Origin: Engelhardtia mirabilis
GTDB taxonomy: Bacteria > Planctomycetota > UBA1135 > GCA-002686595
Assembly: GCF_007748095.1 (NCBI RefSeq)
Contig: NZ_CP036287.1
Coordinates: 1,736,001 to 1,800,000 of the forward strand
Direction: 5' to 3'
DNA: 64,000 nucleotides
Position 1 is the stretch's first letter. Every line of letters starts with the position of its first letter. Positions 26,794 through 34,466 of the stretch are shown in pieces. The notes beneath the pieces were generated by a model, which made no database searches, had not been told where the DNA came from, and saw nothing but the letters and a program-made list of their open reading frames with translations. A program made the position numbers and the translations under genes.

Positions 26794-26884
26794 GGCAGTG
26801 CGAAGTCGATGTTGGCTCTCGTCGATTGGAACGAAAATCGCGGGCCTCGAGAATCAAGATTGCTCAGGTTTCCTGTGGTGTTGA

Positions 26885-27075
26885 CGAAACTCCTTCTACC
26901 CTGTTGTAACTGCTCGATCCACTGCCGACGGTTCGTGAGGTGAGTCCTTCGTGCTCAAGCGCGCCGAGGATTGCTTCGCGCACGGCCCTCCGACGAGCAC
27001 GACCACGGGGAGAGCCTTGCAGGGCCGCCTCGATCGCGCAAGCCACTCGCGTTTGTAACTTGGCGCGGGTCGTGC
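26885..27075 (-). repeat. Dispersed repeat D (copy 1) with conserved reading frame
   Basis: Minus-strand counterpart of 37112-37296. The shared frame reads TRVACAIEAALQG, RAVREAILGALEHEGL and TVGSGSSSYNRVEGVS. Differences from the other copy fall mostly at third positions or are conservative, which suggests the frame was once coding. A short tail (GGAAGGAGTTTCGT) recurs at about 49404-49417. The family is unknown; it lies upstream of the secreted protein gene. Confidence 0.6.
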
Positions 27076-27341
27076 ATGCGCTCCAGCGGGGCAGTGCACG
27101 GTCCATTGCGGAGGCCGTCAGCCAGCCCCGACTGCGCCGCGGGCGGTGATCGTCGAGCTGTCAAGGTTCGGCTGGTCAGGTCCACCCTCAGTTCGGCCAA
27201 GCTGGTCCAGCTCAGTGCCCTCGGAAATCAGTCATTGAGTGCTCGGCAAGGGAGGTTCGGAGCGCCAGAAAGGGGCGCCCAGGAGGGGCTGGAAAAACAG
27301 ATCCTCCAGTTCGGCCAAGCTGGTCCACCTCGATCGGGGCA

Positions 27342-28091
27342 TCAGACAGCCTCGCGCCCTTTGGTCGGCGGGTTGCGGTAGGAGCTCCCTTCCATCACCA
27401 GGACGTGCGAGTGGTGGAGCAAGCGGTCCATCGCGGCGGAGGCCATCAGGTCGTCGCGGAAGAGCGGGTACCACTCCTCGATGGCGCGGTTCGACGTGAC
27501 CACGATCGAGCCCCGCTCGTAGCGAGCTCGGATCACCTCGTACAGGTCGATCGGCTCGTCACCTTCGAGCGGCCGCAGGCCGAGGTCATCGAGGATCAGC
27601 ACGTCCGGCGTTGTGTAACGCAGGAGCCGCTTGTCCCAGCCTTGGTCGGCCCGTGACGACCGCAGCTGGGTGAGCATCCGGTGGGCGGTCGTGTACAGCG
27701 CTGAGTGGCCAGCGCGGCAAGCGCGTTCTCCCAGCGCCTGGGCGATGTGGCTCTTGCCGACGCCGGCAGGCCCGATCAGCAGCACGTTCTCCTGCTTCGC
27801 GACGAAGCCACAGGTCGCGAGGTCGATGATCTTGGTCTTGGGGATCTGCGGGTTGAAGGACCACTCGAAGTCGTCGAGCCGCTTGGTGGTTTCGAAGGTC
27901 GCGCGTCGCAAGCGCATCTCGAGCTGCTTCGAGTCGCGCCGCTCGACCTCGTCGCTGCAGAGGCGGAAGAGGAATTCGGAGTGGCTGAGATCCGCATCGA
28001 CGGCTTCCTTCGTGCGCAGGTCGAGCGTCTGAAGCACGCCCGAGAGCCGGAGCTTCTTGAGTACGGGGACGAGGTCATCGGCGATCGCCAT
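27342..28091 (-). CDS. istB: IS21 helper ATPase IstB
   Basis: The 249-residue product begins MAIADDLVPVLKKLRLSGVL, preceded by AGGAG at good spacing. Walker A is LIGPAGVGKSHIAQAL, Walker B PDVLILDDLGLRPL, and the sensor VVTSNRAIEEWYPLF. The open frame extends upstream into istA, but the family start is at this ATG. It overlaps istA by 17 bases. It is identical or nearly so to 51206-51955. Confidence 0.93.
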   Translation of the reverse strand: MAIADDLVPVLKKLRLSGVLQTLDLRTKEAVDADLSHSEFLFRLCSDEVERRDSKQLEMRLRRATFETTKRLDDFEWSFNPQIPKTKIIDLATCGFVAKQENVLLIGPAGVGKSHIAQALGERACRAGHSALYTTAHRMLTQLRSSRADQGWDKRLLRYTTPDVLILDDLGLRPLEGDEPIDLYEVIRARYERGSIVVTSNRAIEEWYPLFRDDLMASAAMDRLLHHSHVLVMEGSSYRNPPTKGREAV

Positions 28092-29670
28092 GGGTCTTCT
28101 CCTGGATTGCTGTGAGCGTTTCGCTCGGGTTGCGGGCGAACATCGATCCCTGAGACCACGCTCGCCCGGACTCCTCCGGCAGGGGCTCGAGGTCGAGCCC
28201 CTGCTTGAGGATGCTCTTGATGCTGCGGTACTCGAGGCAGCCGAAGTGCAGCGCGCGTCTGGCCGTCGCGCGTGCGCGCTCGCGCGGAAAGCCCTCGAGA
28301 TGCGTGACGACCGCCTGCACCTTGCGCAGCTGGTAGAGCACATCGTCGGAGTCGAAGATCGCGGCAGCGAGCACTTCGACCTCCTCACCGATCACCCGAG
28401 CACGCACGATCCAGTGCTCGCGGCTGCGGTGCCGGAGGTCACGGCGGTGCTCGGGGAGATGCGACTCGATCGTGCTGCGCTTGCCGCGCGGCACACGCGA
28501 ATGAGCGTGAAGACGGCAGTCCTCGGCGTAGATCACAATCGAGTGCGTCGTGCAGCGCAGCCAGAGGTCTTGGCCCAGCAAGGTCCACGGCGCGGAGTAG
28601 AAGGCGCCGTCGACCTGGACGTGGCTGTCACGATGCAGGCGTGCCTTCTTCCAGATCACGAGCTCCCACCGCGACTGCGGCAAGCTCAGCAGGGCAGCGC
28701 GCTCTTCCTCCTCGAAGTACTCGAGCGGTGCGCGGCCAGTCGTCCCGTGCCGGCGCCGCCCTGCGATCTCCAGCGTCCAGCGCCGCAGCGCCCGCCGGTC
28801 CTCGTGGATGTCGACGGACTCGTGCGTAGCGAAGAAGTTTCCCTTCGTGTAGCGCACTCCGCGCTCGACCTTGCCCTTCTTCTCCGGCGCGCGTGGCGGC
28901 GTCGGGTCGATCTGGAATCCGTAATAGCGTGCGAGTTCGACGTACGTGCGGTTCAAGACGGGTTCGCCGTCCACGCCGAACGAGGCCCGAATCACTGCCG
29001 CCTTCAAGTTGTCGGGCACGATGACGCGCGGCACGCCGCCGAAGTACTCGAACGCCTCGACATGCAGCCTCACCCAGGTCTCGATCTTCTGGTCGAAGAC
29101 GATCTGGGTGTGCATGTGGCGGCTGCAGCCGAGCGTCATCACGAAGAGCCAGCTCTTGCGCAAGACGCCGCGCTCGGGGTCGTAGCGCTTCCCGACGTAG
29201 CCGAAGTCGACCTGGGCCACCTCGCCCGCGGTCGTCTCGACGGAGATGGCTACGTCCGTCGGCTTGGGACCCTCCGCGTCGGCGAGTCGCAGCACCAGAC
29301 GCTTGATGGCCGAGAGGCTGCCGTCGAAGTCCGGCTCGTTCAGGCGTAGCCAGTCGTGGATCGCACTCGGCCCGGCCCCCTTCTTCCGCAGCCGCTCGAT
29401 CGTCGCGACCCACCGCTCGACCGAGGAGCGCTGCTGCGGCGCCTGCCTCGACTGGACGTGCTCCTCGACTGCCGCTCGCAGCTGATCGAGGTCGGGCAGC
29501 TCGTTAGGCGCGCCCTCGAGCAGCCCCGCCGTAGCGAGCGCGCGCATGTAGGCACGGATCGTGTCCCGCCCAATGTGCAGCTGTCGCGCGATCCCTCGCG
29601 ATCCCTGCCCCAGCCTGTGCAGGCGGAGCATCTCCTGAAGTCTGTGCATGTCGGTCCTCCTGGCGCCCAT
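28075..29670 (-). CDS. istA: IS21 transposase IstA
   Basis: The 531-residue product has an N-terminal HTH (GSRGIARQLHIGRDTIRAYM). The rve core shows EVAQVDFGYVG, RVIVPDNLKAAV and KGKVERGVRYTKG for the D-D-E triad. The C-terminal beta-barrel includes VQVDGAFYSAPWTLLGQ. It differs from copy 2 at two visible residues near the end (EES/EDS and NPSE/NPRE). It belongs to a different IS21 subgroup from IS21-A. Confidence 0.93.
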   Translation of the reverse strand: MGARRTDMHRLQEMLRLHRLGQGSRGIARQLHIGRDTIRAYMRALATAGLLEGAPNELPDLDQLRAAVEEHVQSRQAPQQRSSVERWVATIERLRKKGAGPSAIHDWLRLNEPDFDGSLSAIKRLVLRLADAEGPKPTDVAISVETTAGEVAQVDFGYVGKRYDPERGVLRKSWLFVMTLGCSRHMHTQIVFDQKIETWVRLHVEAFEYFGGVPRVIVPDNLKAAVIRASFGVDGEPVLNRTYVELARYYGFQIDPTPPRAPEKKGKVERGVRYTKGNFFATHESVDIHEDRRALRRWTLEIAGRRRHGTTGRAPLEYFEEEERAALLSLPQSRWELVIWKKARLHRDSHVQVDGAFYSAPWTLLGQDLWLRCTTHSIVIYAEDCRLHAHSRVPRGKRSTIESHLPEHRRDLRHRSREHWIVRARVIGEEVEVLAAAIFDSDDVLYQLRKVQAVVTHLEGFPRERARATARRALHFGCLEYRSIKSILKQGLDLEPLPEESGRAWSQGSMFARNPSETLTAIQEKTHGDRR

Positions 29671-29897
29671 CCATCCTCCTTGGCTCGTGGGAGCCGAAGA
29701 GGATGAGGGCGGTCAGTAGACCGGCGGGAGGACCTTCGGGACTGGCGGCGGTGGACCAGCTTGGCCGAGCTGAGGTGGACCAGCTTGGCCGAACCAGGGT
29801 GGACCAGCCTGGCCGATCTCACCCGCCCATCACCCCGCCGCCGGGGTGGACCAGCTTGGCCGGGCTACAGGTGGACTTGATACCCCGAGCTGCAACA

Positions 29898-30046
29898 TCG
29901 AGCCGATGACGGGCGGCCTCGAGCGCGACCAGGCATCCATCCAGGTCGACCACGCCGCCCTTGTGCCTCGACCTGTCGCCGCAGCCACGCAGTCCCAGGC
30001 CGGCTTCGCGCTTCAGCTCGCCGACGCCGTGTTCCGCCCACGGTAA
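29898..30046 (+). pseudogene. Methyl-accepting chemotaxis protein, C-terminal relic
   Basis: Removing IS21-B and one target hexamer joins 27110-27158 to this stretch. The frame then reads VIVEPMTGGLERDQAS, VDHAALVPRPVAAATQ, and LADAVFRPR then stop. This resembles the C-terminus of MCPs (Q-N-A-A-L-V-E-x-x-A-A-A-A-x-S ... L-A-x-A-V-x-x-F-R). The upstream signalling domain is not present, so it is an old fragment that later received IS21-B. The assignment is by pattern only. Confidence 0.4.
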
Positions 30047-30329
30047 GCGTCCGGCAGCCCCTCGGAGCGATGCTTCATCCGCTCGTTGTTGGTGACCCGT
30101 TCAGGCTAGTGAAGCGCCCTGGCCCGCGATGAGGCGAGGGCAGCCTTAGCTGAGAGCGGTGAGCCGATTGCGGCGAGCGAGGTCTGGGCCGACCTGGGGC
30201 TCTGAGTCCTGACCGTCGGGCCGTTCTTCTGGACACGCGCTCACCCCGCAAGCGCTTGCGGAAGCGGTGGCATGGCGCCGACCCCCCCGAGGGCGCATGC
30301 TCTGGGAGGTCCGGCGTGCCACTGGTCCT
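30047..30329. other. Gene-free stretch with repeat fragments
   Basis: About 30069-30094 is an inverted short piece of repeat R (GATGCTTCATCCG). About 30165-30215 is related to 7740-7800 (both encode the relic motif EP[MI][VA]ASE.WADL). No intact gene is visible. Confidence 0.45.
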
Positions 30330-30840
30330 GCGCCGGCAACTGTTGCCGTCGGCTCGCAACCCAGGCCGGGCCGGGGACTTGCCGCTCGACTGAGAGTCGG
30401 CCGATCAGGCCCCCTCCCGCGAACCCTCGGCCCAGCCCCACGATGCCCCGACGCCCGGCCCCCGTCTGCCCGTCAACACCGCGTTCATTGGGCGGTTGAA
30501 CCTCACCATCCGCCAGAGCTCAGCCTACCTGCGCCGCAAGGCCTCGGCCCACCCGCGCTCGATGCGGCGGCTGTCTGGGAGACTCGAGCTGCTACGGGCC
30601 TGGTACAACTTCTGCCGACCGCACCGCGGGCTGAAGTTCGGGCGCGAGTGCCGGACTCCGGCGCAGCTGGCGGGGCTGGCGAGCCGTCGAATGCGCCTGC
30701 TCGAGATTCTCCGTTGGAAGGCGTGCCACGGCCGGTCGTCACCCGCTAGCCTCGACCTCTACAGGAAGGCTGATGGGATCCACGACTGGCAACTGGCGGA
30801 GTGGCGACCAACAGTGACCGGGTGAAGCATCGGACGTTGG
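30330..30840 (+). mobile_element. IS1-like element with internal deletion
   Basis: The left part (30330-30475) is like the leader of the intact IS1-like element at 55.8 kb, including the start MPRRPAPVCPS. After a jump of about 730 coding bases the frame resumes at LNLTIRQSSAYLRRKASAHP and runs through WYNFCRPHRGLKFGRECRTP to ASLDLYRKADGIHDWQLAEW and stop at 30825. The catalytic core is missing, so this is a non-autonomous derivative of a second IS1-like subfamily. Its 3' end (about 30700-30832) is repeat R. Confidence 0.7.
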
Positions 30841-30844
30841 CACG

Positions 30845-31477
30845 ATGGAAGAACCGACCAGATTGATCAAGCGAGCCGCCGGCGGCGACCTCGAGGCCTA
30901 CGACACCTTGTTTGCCATCCTACGACATGACATGGAAGCGATCGCCGGGTCCCTGATGCGTGGCGAGTCCCGTGAGATCACGCTCGAGGAAGGCGTGCTC
31001 CTGTCAGAGTGCTATCTGCGACTGCGCCACCTGTTCGAGCAACGCGGCGAATCCGAACGCCTGCCCAAGCCCGACGATTGGCAGAGCCGTGAGCACTTCC
31101 TGCGCTTCGCAGCGCGCGCGATGCGCTCGGTCCTGCTCGATAATGCACGCCGCCGCGGTGCACTGAAGCGGGGTCGGTATGCCTCCCCTGCTCGGATTGA
31201 CGAGGCGGCGATATGCGTTCATGCATCTCCGGACGACGTCATCTTCGTTGACGAGGCGATCGAGAGACTCAGTGCTGTCGACGCGGACTACGGTGCGCTG
31301 CTCGAGTTGGTCCGTTTCGGCGGCCTCCGGCCACGCGAAGCCGGTGTCGCATTGGGCCTCTCACGAAAGCGCTTCGAGGCGGCTTGGGCCTACATTAGGG
31401 GCTGGTGGATGCGCGAGTGCGACCAGCGCGGTAAGCGGGCGCACAAGGGAACTCCCGAAGGGGAGTCGCCAGAGTGA
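30845..31477 (+). CDS. ECF-type RNA polymerase sigma factor (TIGR02999-like, divergent)
   Basis: The 210-residue product has region 2 with QSREHFLRFAARAMRSVLLDNARRR, the family signature. Region 4 is shortened and diverged (LLELVRFGGLRPREAGVALG, RKRFEAAWAYIRGWWMREC). The Arg/Trp-rich ending replaces the usual D-W-x-x-A-R-x-W-L. It starts at ATG 30845, just after the IS1-like relic, so its original promoter region may have been replaced. It converges on the TPR kinase gene with four bases between stops, mirroring the pair at 3.3-7.2 kb. Confidence 0.85.
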   Translation: MEEPTRLIKRAAGGDLEAYDTLFAILRHDMEAIAGSLMRGESREITLEEGVLLSECYLRLRHLFEQRGESERLPKPDDWQSREHFLRFAARAMRSVLLDNARRRGALKRGRYASPARIDEAAICVHASPDDVIFVDEAIERLSAVDADYGALLELVRFGGLRPREAGVALGLSRKRFEAAWAYIRGWWMRECDQRGKRAHKGTPEGESPE

Positions 31478-31481
31478 CCGC

Positions 31482-34109
31482 TCATTCGAGCAGCTCGCGG
31501 TAGACGCGCGCGCGCTCACCGAAGCCCTGGTCGGGGCGCATCGCGTCCAACCCCTCGAACAGCTGAGCGGCGAGTGCGTAAGGCTCGACTAGCTTCGCGT
31601 GGCCAGGGGCGAAGCGCGCTTCGTAGATCGCTAGCGATGCGTCGAGCGCCGCGAGAGCCTCGTCGAGTTGAGCTAGACCAGCCAGGGCCACGACGCGCCT
31701 GAGCAAGAGCTTGGCGGTCACCTCATGCCCCACCGGCAAGTTCAGGTGGGCCAGCTCCAGGCTCGCGTCGCACAGCGCCAGGGCCTCCTCGCAGCGGCCG
31801 AGCGTCGCTAGAAGCTGGACTCTTTCGGCCCTCAATTGCAGCGACGTTGGATGACCGGCGGTCGCGCGGGCCTCGTGCCCGAGCGACGCCCGGTCCATCG
31901 CCTCAAGCGCCCCCGCGAAGTCCGCTGTCGCCTGTCGCGCGCGGGCCAGGGACGAAAGGGCGATTGTGGTTCGATCGTCCTCGACTCCGAGCGTCTGACA
32001 AAGATCCTCGACGATCTCCTCGAGCAGCACCCGCGCGCCTTCGAGGTCGCCGAGCGCGCTCCGCGTGCGCGCCAGTCCGATCTCGGGTCCCCGCCCGGGG
32101 AAGTCCGACGCGAGGTGCCCCTCGGTGACCAACTCTACCGCGCGCTCGTAGGCCTCGAGCGCGCGGGGGTGGTCGAGCCGTCCCTCGTATACCGCCGCGA
32201 GTGAGACCCAGGCGTTCACCGTCTGCCGATTGGGATCGATGCCCGGGGCCTCCAGCTCGGCCAACAGTTCAAGCAGGGCGGGCTCGGCCTTGTCGGGTCG
32301 GCCCTCGTCAATCCACACCTGCGCTAGCCCATAGGTCCCGGCGCGCCGAGTGTCCGCCCCCAGGTTGCCGCCGAACGAACGCAGTCGTTCAAAGTAGGTT
32401 CGCGCACGCTCGAGCTCACCCGAGCGCCGGGCCACGTTGGCCAGCTCGAGCAGCACATTCCTGGTCTCTGCGGAGTTGGCTCCATAGACCGCCTCGATGA
32501 GGCCGAGTGCTTGCTCGGCCAGCTCACCGCGCTCGAAGTCGAGGCCGAAGCGTCGGCGCGCCTCGATCATTGAGACCGCGAGCTGAGCCGTTTCTGCGCG
32601 CCCGCTGCCGAGCTCGGCCTCGATAAGCGCTTGTACTGGATCAAGCACCCCGCGCGCGATCACGCTGCGCGCCAGCGCGACCGGATCGATCGCCCGCTCC
32701 ACCGCCGCGAGCAACATCTCCCGGTCCGGCGAGGGAGGCAGACGCACCGCGAGCTGCTCGAGCAACTCGCCCTCGAGCGCAGGCGCGAGCGCTGCACCTT
32801 CCAGGTTGTCGAGCAACGAGGCCTGGAAGCTGACCGTCGCCTCGAGTCGCTTATTCGCCTCCCTTGATAGGGCACGCCCGTGTTCGGCGGAGGCTAGTAC
32901 CCCGGCCAGGCCGAGGAGGAGGGCCGCCGCGGGAATCAGAGCCGCGCGATGGCGCCGCAGCCAGTAGCCGCTCTGCTTGACAATCCCCGGCGGTGCGGCG
33001 AGGACGAGTTCGCCGGCGAGATAGCGCTCTACGTCCTCGCGCAGCTCCTGGGCCGAAGGGTAGCGGTGGTCGTGATGGGTGGCGCTCGCTCGTCGCACAA
33101 TGGCGTCGAGCGCCTTCGGCACCGGGTCGACGCCGCGGACGCGAGCCTCGCGGCGGGGGCTCGGAGCGTCGCGCATGAACAGGTCTTCCAGGGCCTCGAA
33201 CTCAAGGCCCGACGGGACGTTGCCGAGATCGACGGCTGGCGAACCGACGAGCAGGCAATGCAGCAGCCGACCGAGAGCGAACACGTCGGAGCGCGCGTCG
33301 ACCGCCGCCCCGCCCACGCCTGCCTGCTCTGGGCTCATCCAGAGCGGGGACCCGATTCGCCGACCGTCCTCGGTCCGACTCGCGCCCGGATCGTCGTCAG
33401 CGGCGAGAACCGACGCGATGCCGAAGTCAATCACCTTCGGACGTGGCTCGCCGTCCTCCTCCAGCACGAGCACGTTCGAGGGCTTGAGGTCGCGATGCAG
33501 AATACCCCGGTCGTGGGCGTGCTCTACCGCGCGGCAGACTCGCACGAACAAGGCCAACGTCGCGGCTGGTTGAAGCTCGGCCTGCCGGACGTAGGCTGTA
33601 ATCTCCGGGCCATCGACGAGCTCCATAACCAGGTACGGCCGGCCTCCGTCTGAACGTCCCGCGTCCTTGATCGAGGCGATGCCCGAGTGCCCAAGCTGTG
33701 CGAGGACATCGCGCTCGCGCCGGAAGCGCCGGAGGACCGCCGCAGTATCGGTGCCGGCCTTGATCAGCTTGAGCGCAACGTCGGGCATGCCCTCGGCCGT
33801 GGTCTGGGCGCGCCAGACGCGTCCGAAGCCACCCTCGCCGAGCACCTGCACAAGCCGGTAGCCGCCGACCAGATCGCCCGCCTCGGGCTCGGGGGCGGGG
33901 CGCAGCTCCATCTGACGCTCGTACTGCTCGAGGAACGGCAGCAGCTCGCGCACCTCGGCCGCCAGTCCTGGAGAGGCCTCATCGAGGCTGGCCAGATAGG
34001 CCTGCTGCTTGGGCCCATCGAGCGCCGCGGCCTCGAGCAGCGACCGCCCTACGCGGTCGGTGGGGGGCCCCGAGGGCGGTTCGGGAGTGTGATTCGGTTC
34101 GTCGAGCAT
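31482..34109 (-). CDS. Membrane Ser/Thr protein kinase with TPR-like sensor half
   Basis: The product has 875 residues. The kinase domain (about 85-360) shows VLGEGGFGRVWRA, VALKLIKAG, HRDLKPSNVLVLEE, VIDFGIASV and GSPLWMSPEQ. A transmembrane segment follows near 392-412 (AALIPAAALLLGLAGVLAS). The C-terminal 450 residues are helical repeats of TPR type (SGELERARTYFERLRSF, HPRALEAYERAVELV, RCEEALALCDASLELA). This is a typical planctomycete PknB-like kinase. The ATG at 34109 is the first in frame. It probably senses an envelope or cytoplasmic ligand through the TPR half (inference). Confidence 0.92.
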   Translation of the reverse strand: MLDEPNHTPEPPSGPPTDRVGRSLLEAAALDGPKQQAYLASLDEASPGLAAEVRELLPFLEQYERQMELRPAPEPEAGDLVGGYRLVQVLGEGGFGRVWRAQTTAEGMPDVALKLIKAGTDTAAVLRRFRRERDVLAQLGHSGIASIKDAGRSDGGRPYLVMELVDGPEITAYVRQAELQPAATLALFVRVCRAVEHAHDRGILHRDLKPSNVLVLEEDGEPRPKVIDFGIASVLAADDDPGASRTEDGRRIGSPLWMSPEQAGVGGAAVDARSDVFALGRLLHCLLVGSPAVDLGNVPSGLEFEALEDLFMRDAPSPRREARVRGVDPVPKALDAIVRRASATHHDHRYPSAQELREDVERYLAGELVLAAPPGIVKQSGYWLRRHRAALIPAAALLLGLAGVLASAEHGRALSREANKRLEATVSFQASLLDNLEGAALAPALEGELLEQLAVRLPPSPDREMLLAAVERAIDPVALARSVIARGVLDPVQALIEAELGSGRAETAQLAVSMIEARRRFGLDFERGELAEQALGLIEAVYGANSAETRNVLLELANVARRSGELERARTYFERLRSFGGNLGADTRRAGTYGLAQVWIDEGRPDKAEPALLELLAELEAPGIDPNRQTVNAWVSLAAVYEGRLDHPRALEAYERAVELVTEGHLASDFPGRGPEIGLARTRSALGDLEGARVLLEEIVEDLCQTLGVEDDRTTIALSSLARARQATADFAGALEAMDRASLGHEARATAGHPTSLQLRAERVQLLATLGRCEEALALCDASLELAHLNLPVGHEVTAKLLLRRVVALAGLAQLDEALAALDASLAIYEARFAPGHAKLVEPYALAAQLFEGLDAMRPDQGFGERARVYRELLE

Positions 34110-34466
34110 CGCGAGCGGAGCGGGTCCCTGTGTCAGTCCTGAAAGTCGCCTCGGTCGGCCCGACGAGAAGATCGGGCTCTCAAGCAGTCGCCCAGCCGGA
34201 CCGGTGAGGGAGGTCGAATCCCAACGGGTCGGCGCGATGGGGCGCTGAGCAACGCGAACGCGGCGCTTTGCCAGACAGTGAGAGCCGGAGCTCCCCTGAA
34301 CGCGCGCCGATCCATCAGCAGACCTAGATCTCGGTCACCGCGCCACGGGTTTCTCGAAGTCCCGGTACACACTGGGACGCGACTCGCGTCCTTGACGGTG
34401 GAGCCCCGCTCGACGCCCGCGTTGCCTGCTGATGCGCGGCGTTCCGACCCACGACCCACGACCCTC
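34110..34466. other. Intergenic region between divergent genes
   Basis: It separates the leftward kinase gene and the rightward PPC-repeat gene, so it should hold both promoters. No clear promoter boxes or terminators were found. The PPC gene's open frame extends back to 34278, but those 63 residues lack the leader and look non-coding. Confidence 0.35.

Larger units (their letters stand above)
27159..29897 (-). mobile_element. IS21-family element (IS21-B copy 1)
   Basis: A 2739-bp element with TGTCAAGG at the left end and GCAACA at the right (TG...CA ends). The flanking hexamer TCGAGC (27153-27158 and 29898-29903) is a target duplication. Both ends carry several copies of GGACCAGCTTGGCCGA, likely IstA sites. 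It is nearly identical to copy 2 (51023-53761) and in the same orientation. It interrupts a degenerate chemotaxis-receptor-like frame. Confidence 0.93.

Noticed and set aside
28057..29349. Plus-strand open frame of 430 codons opposite istA
   Set aside because: Shadow of istA; it appears identically over the second IS21-B copy simply because the DNA is the same.
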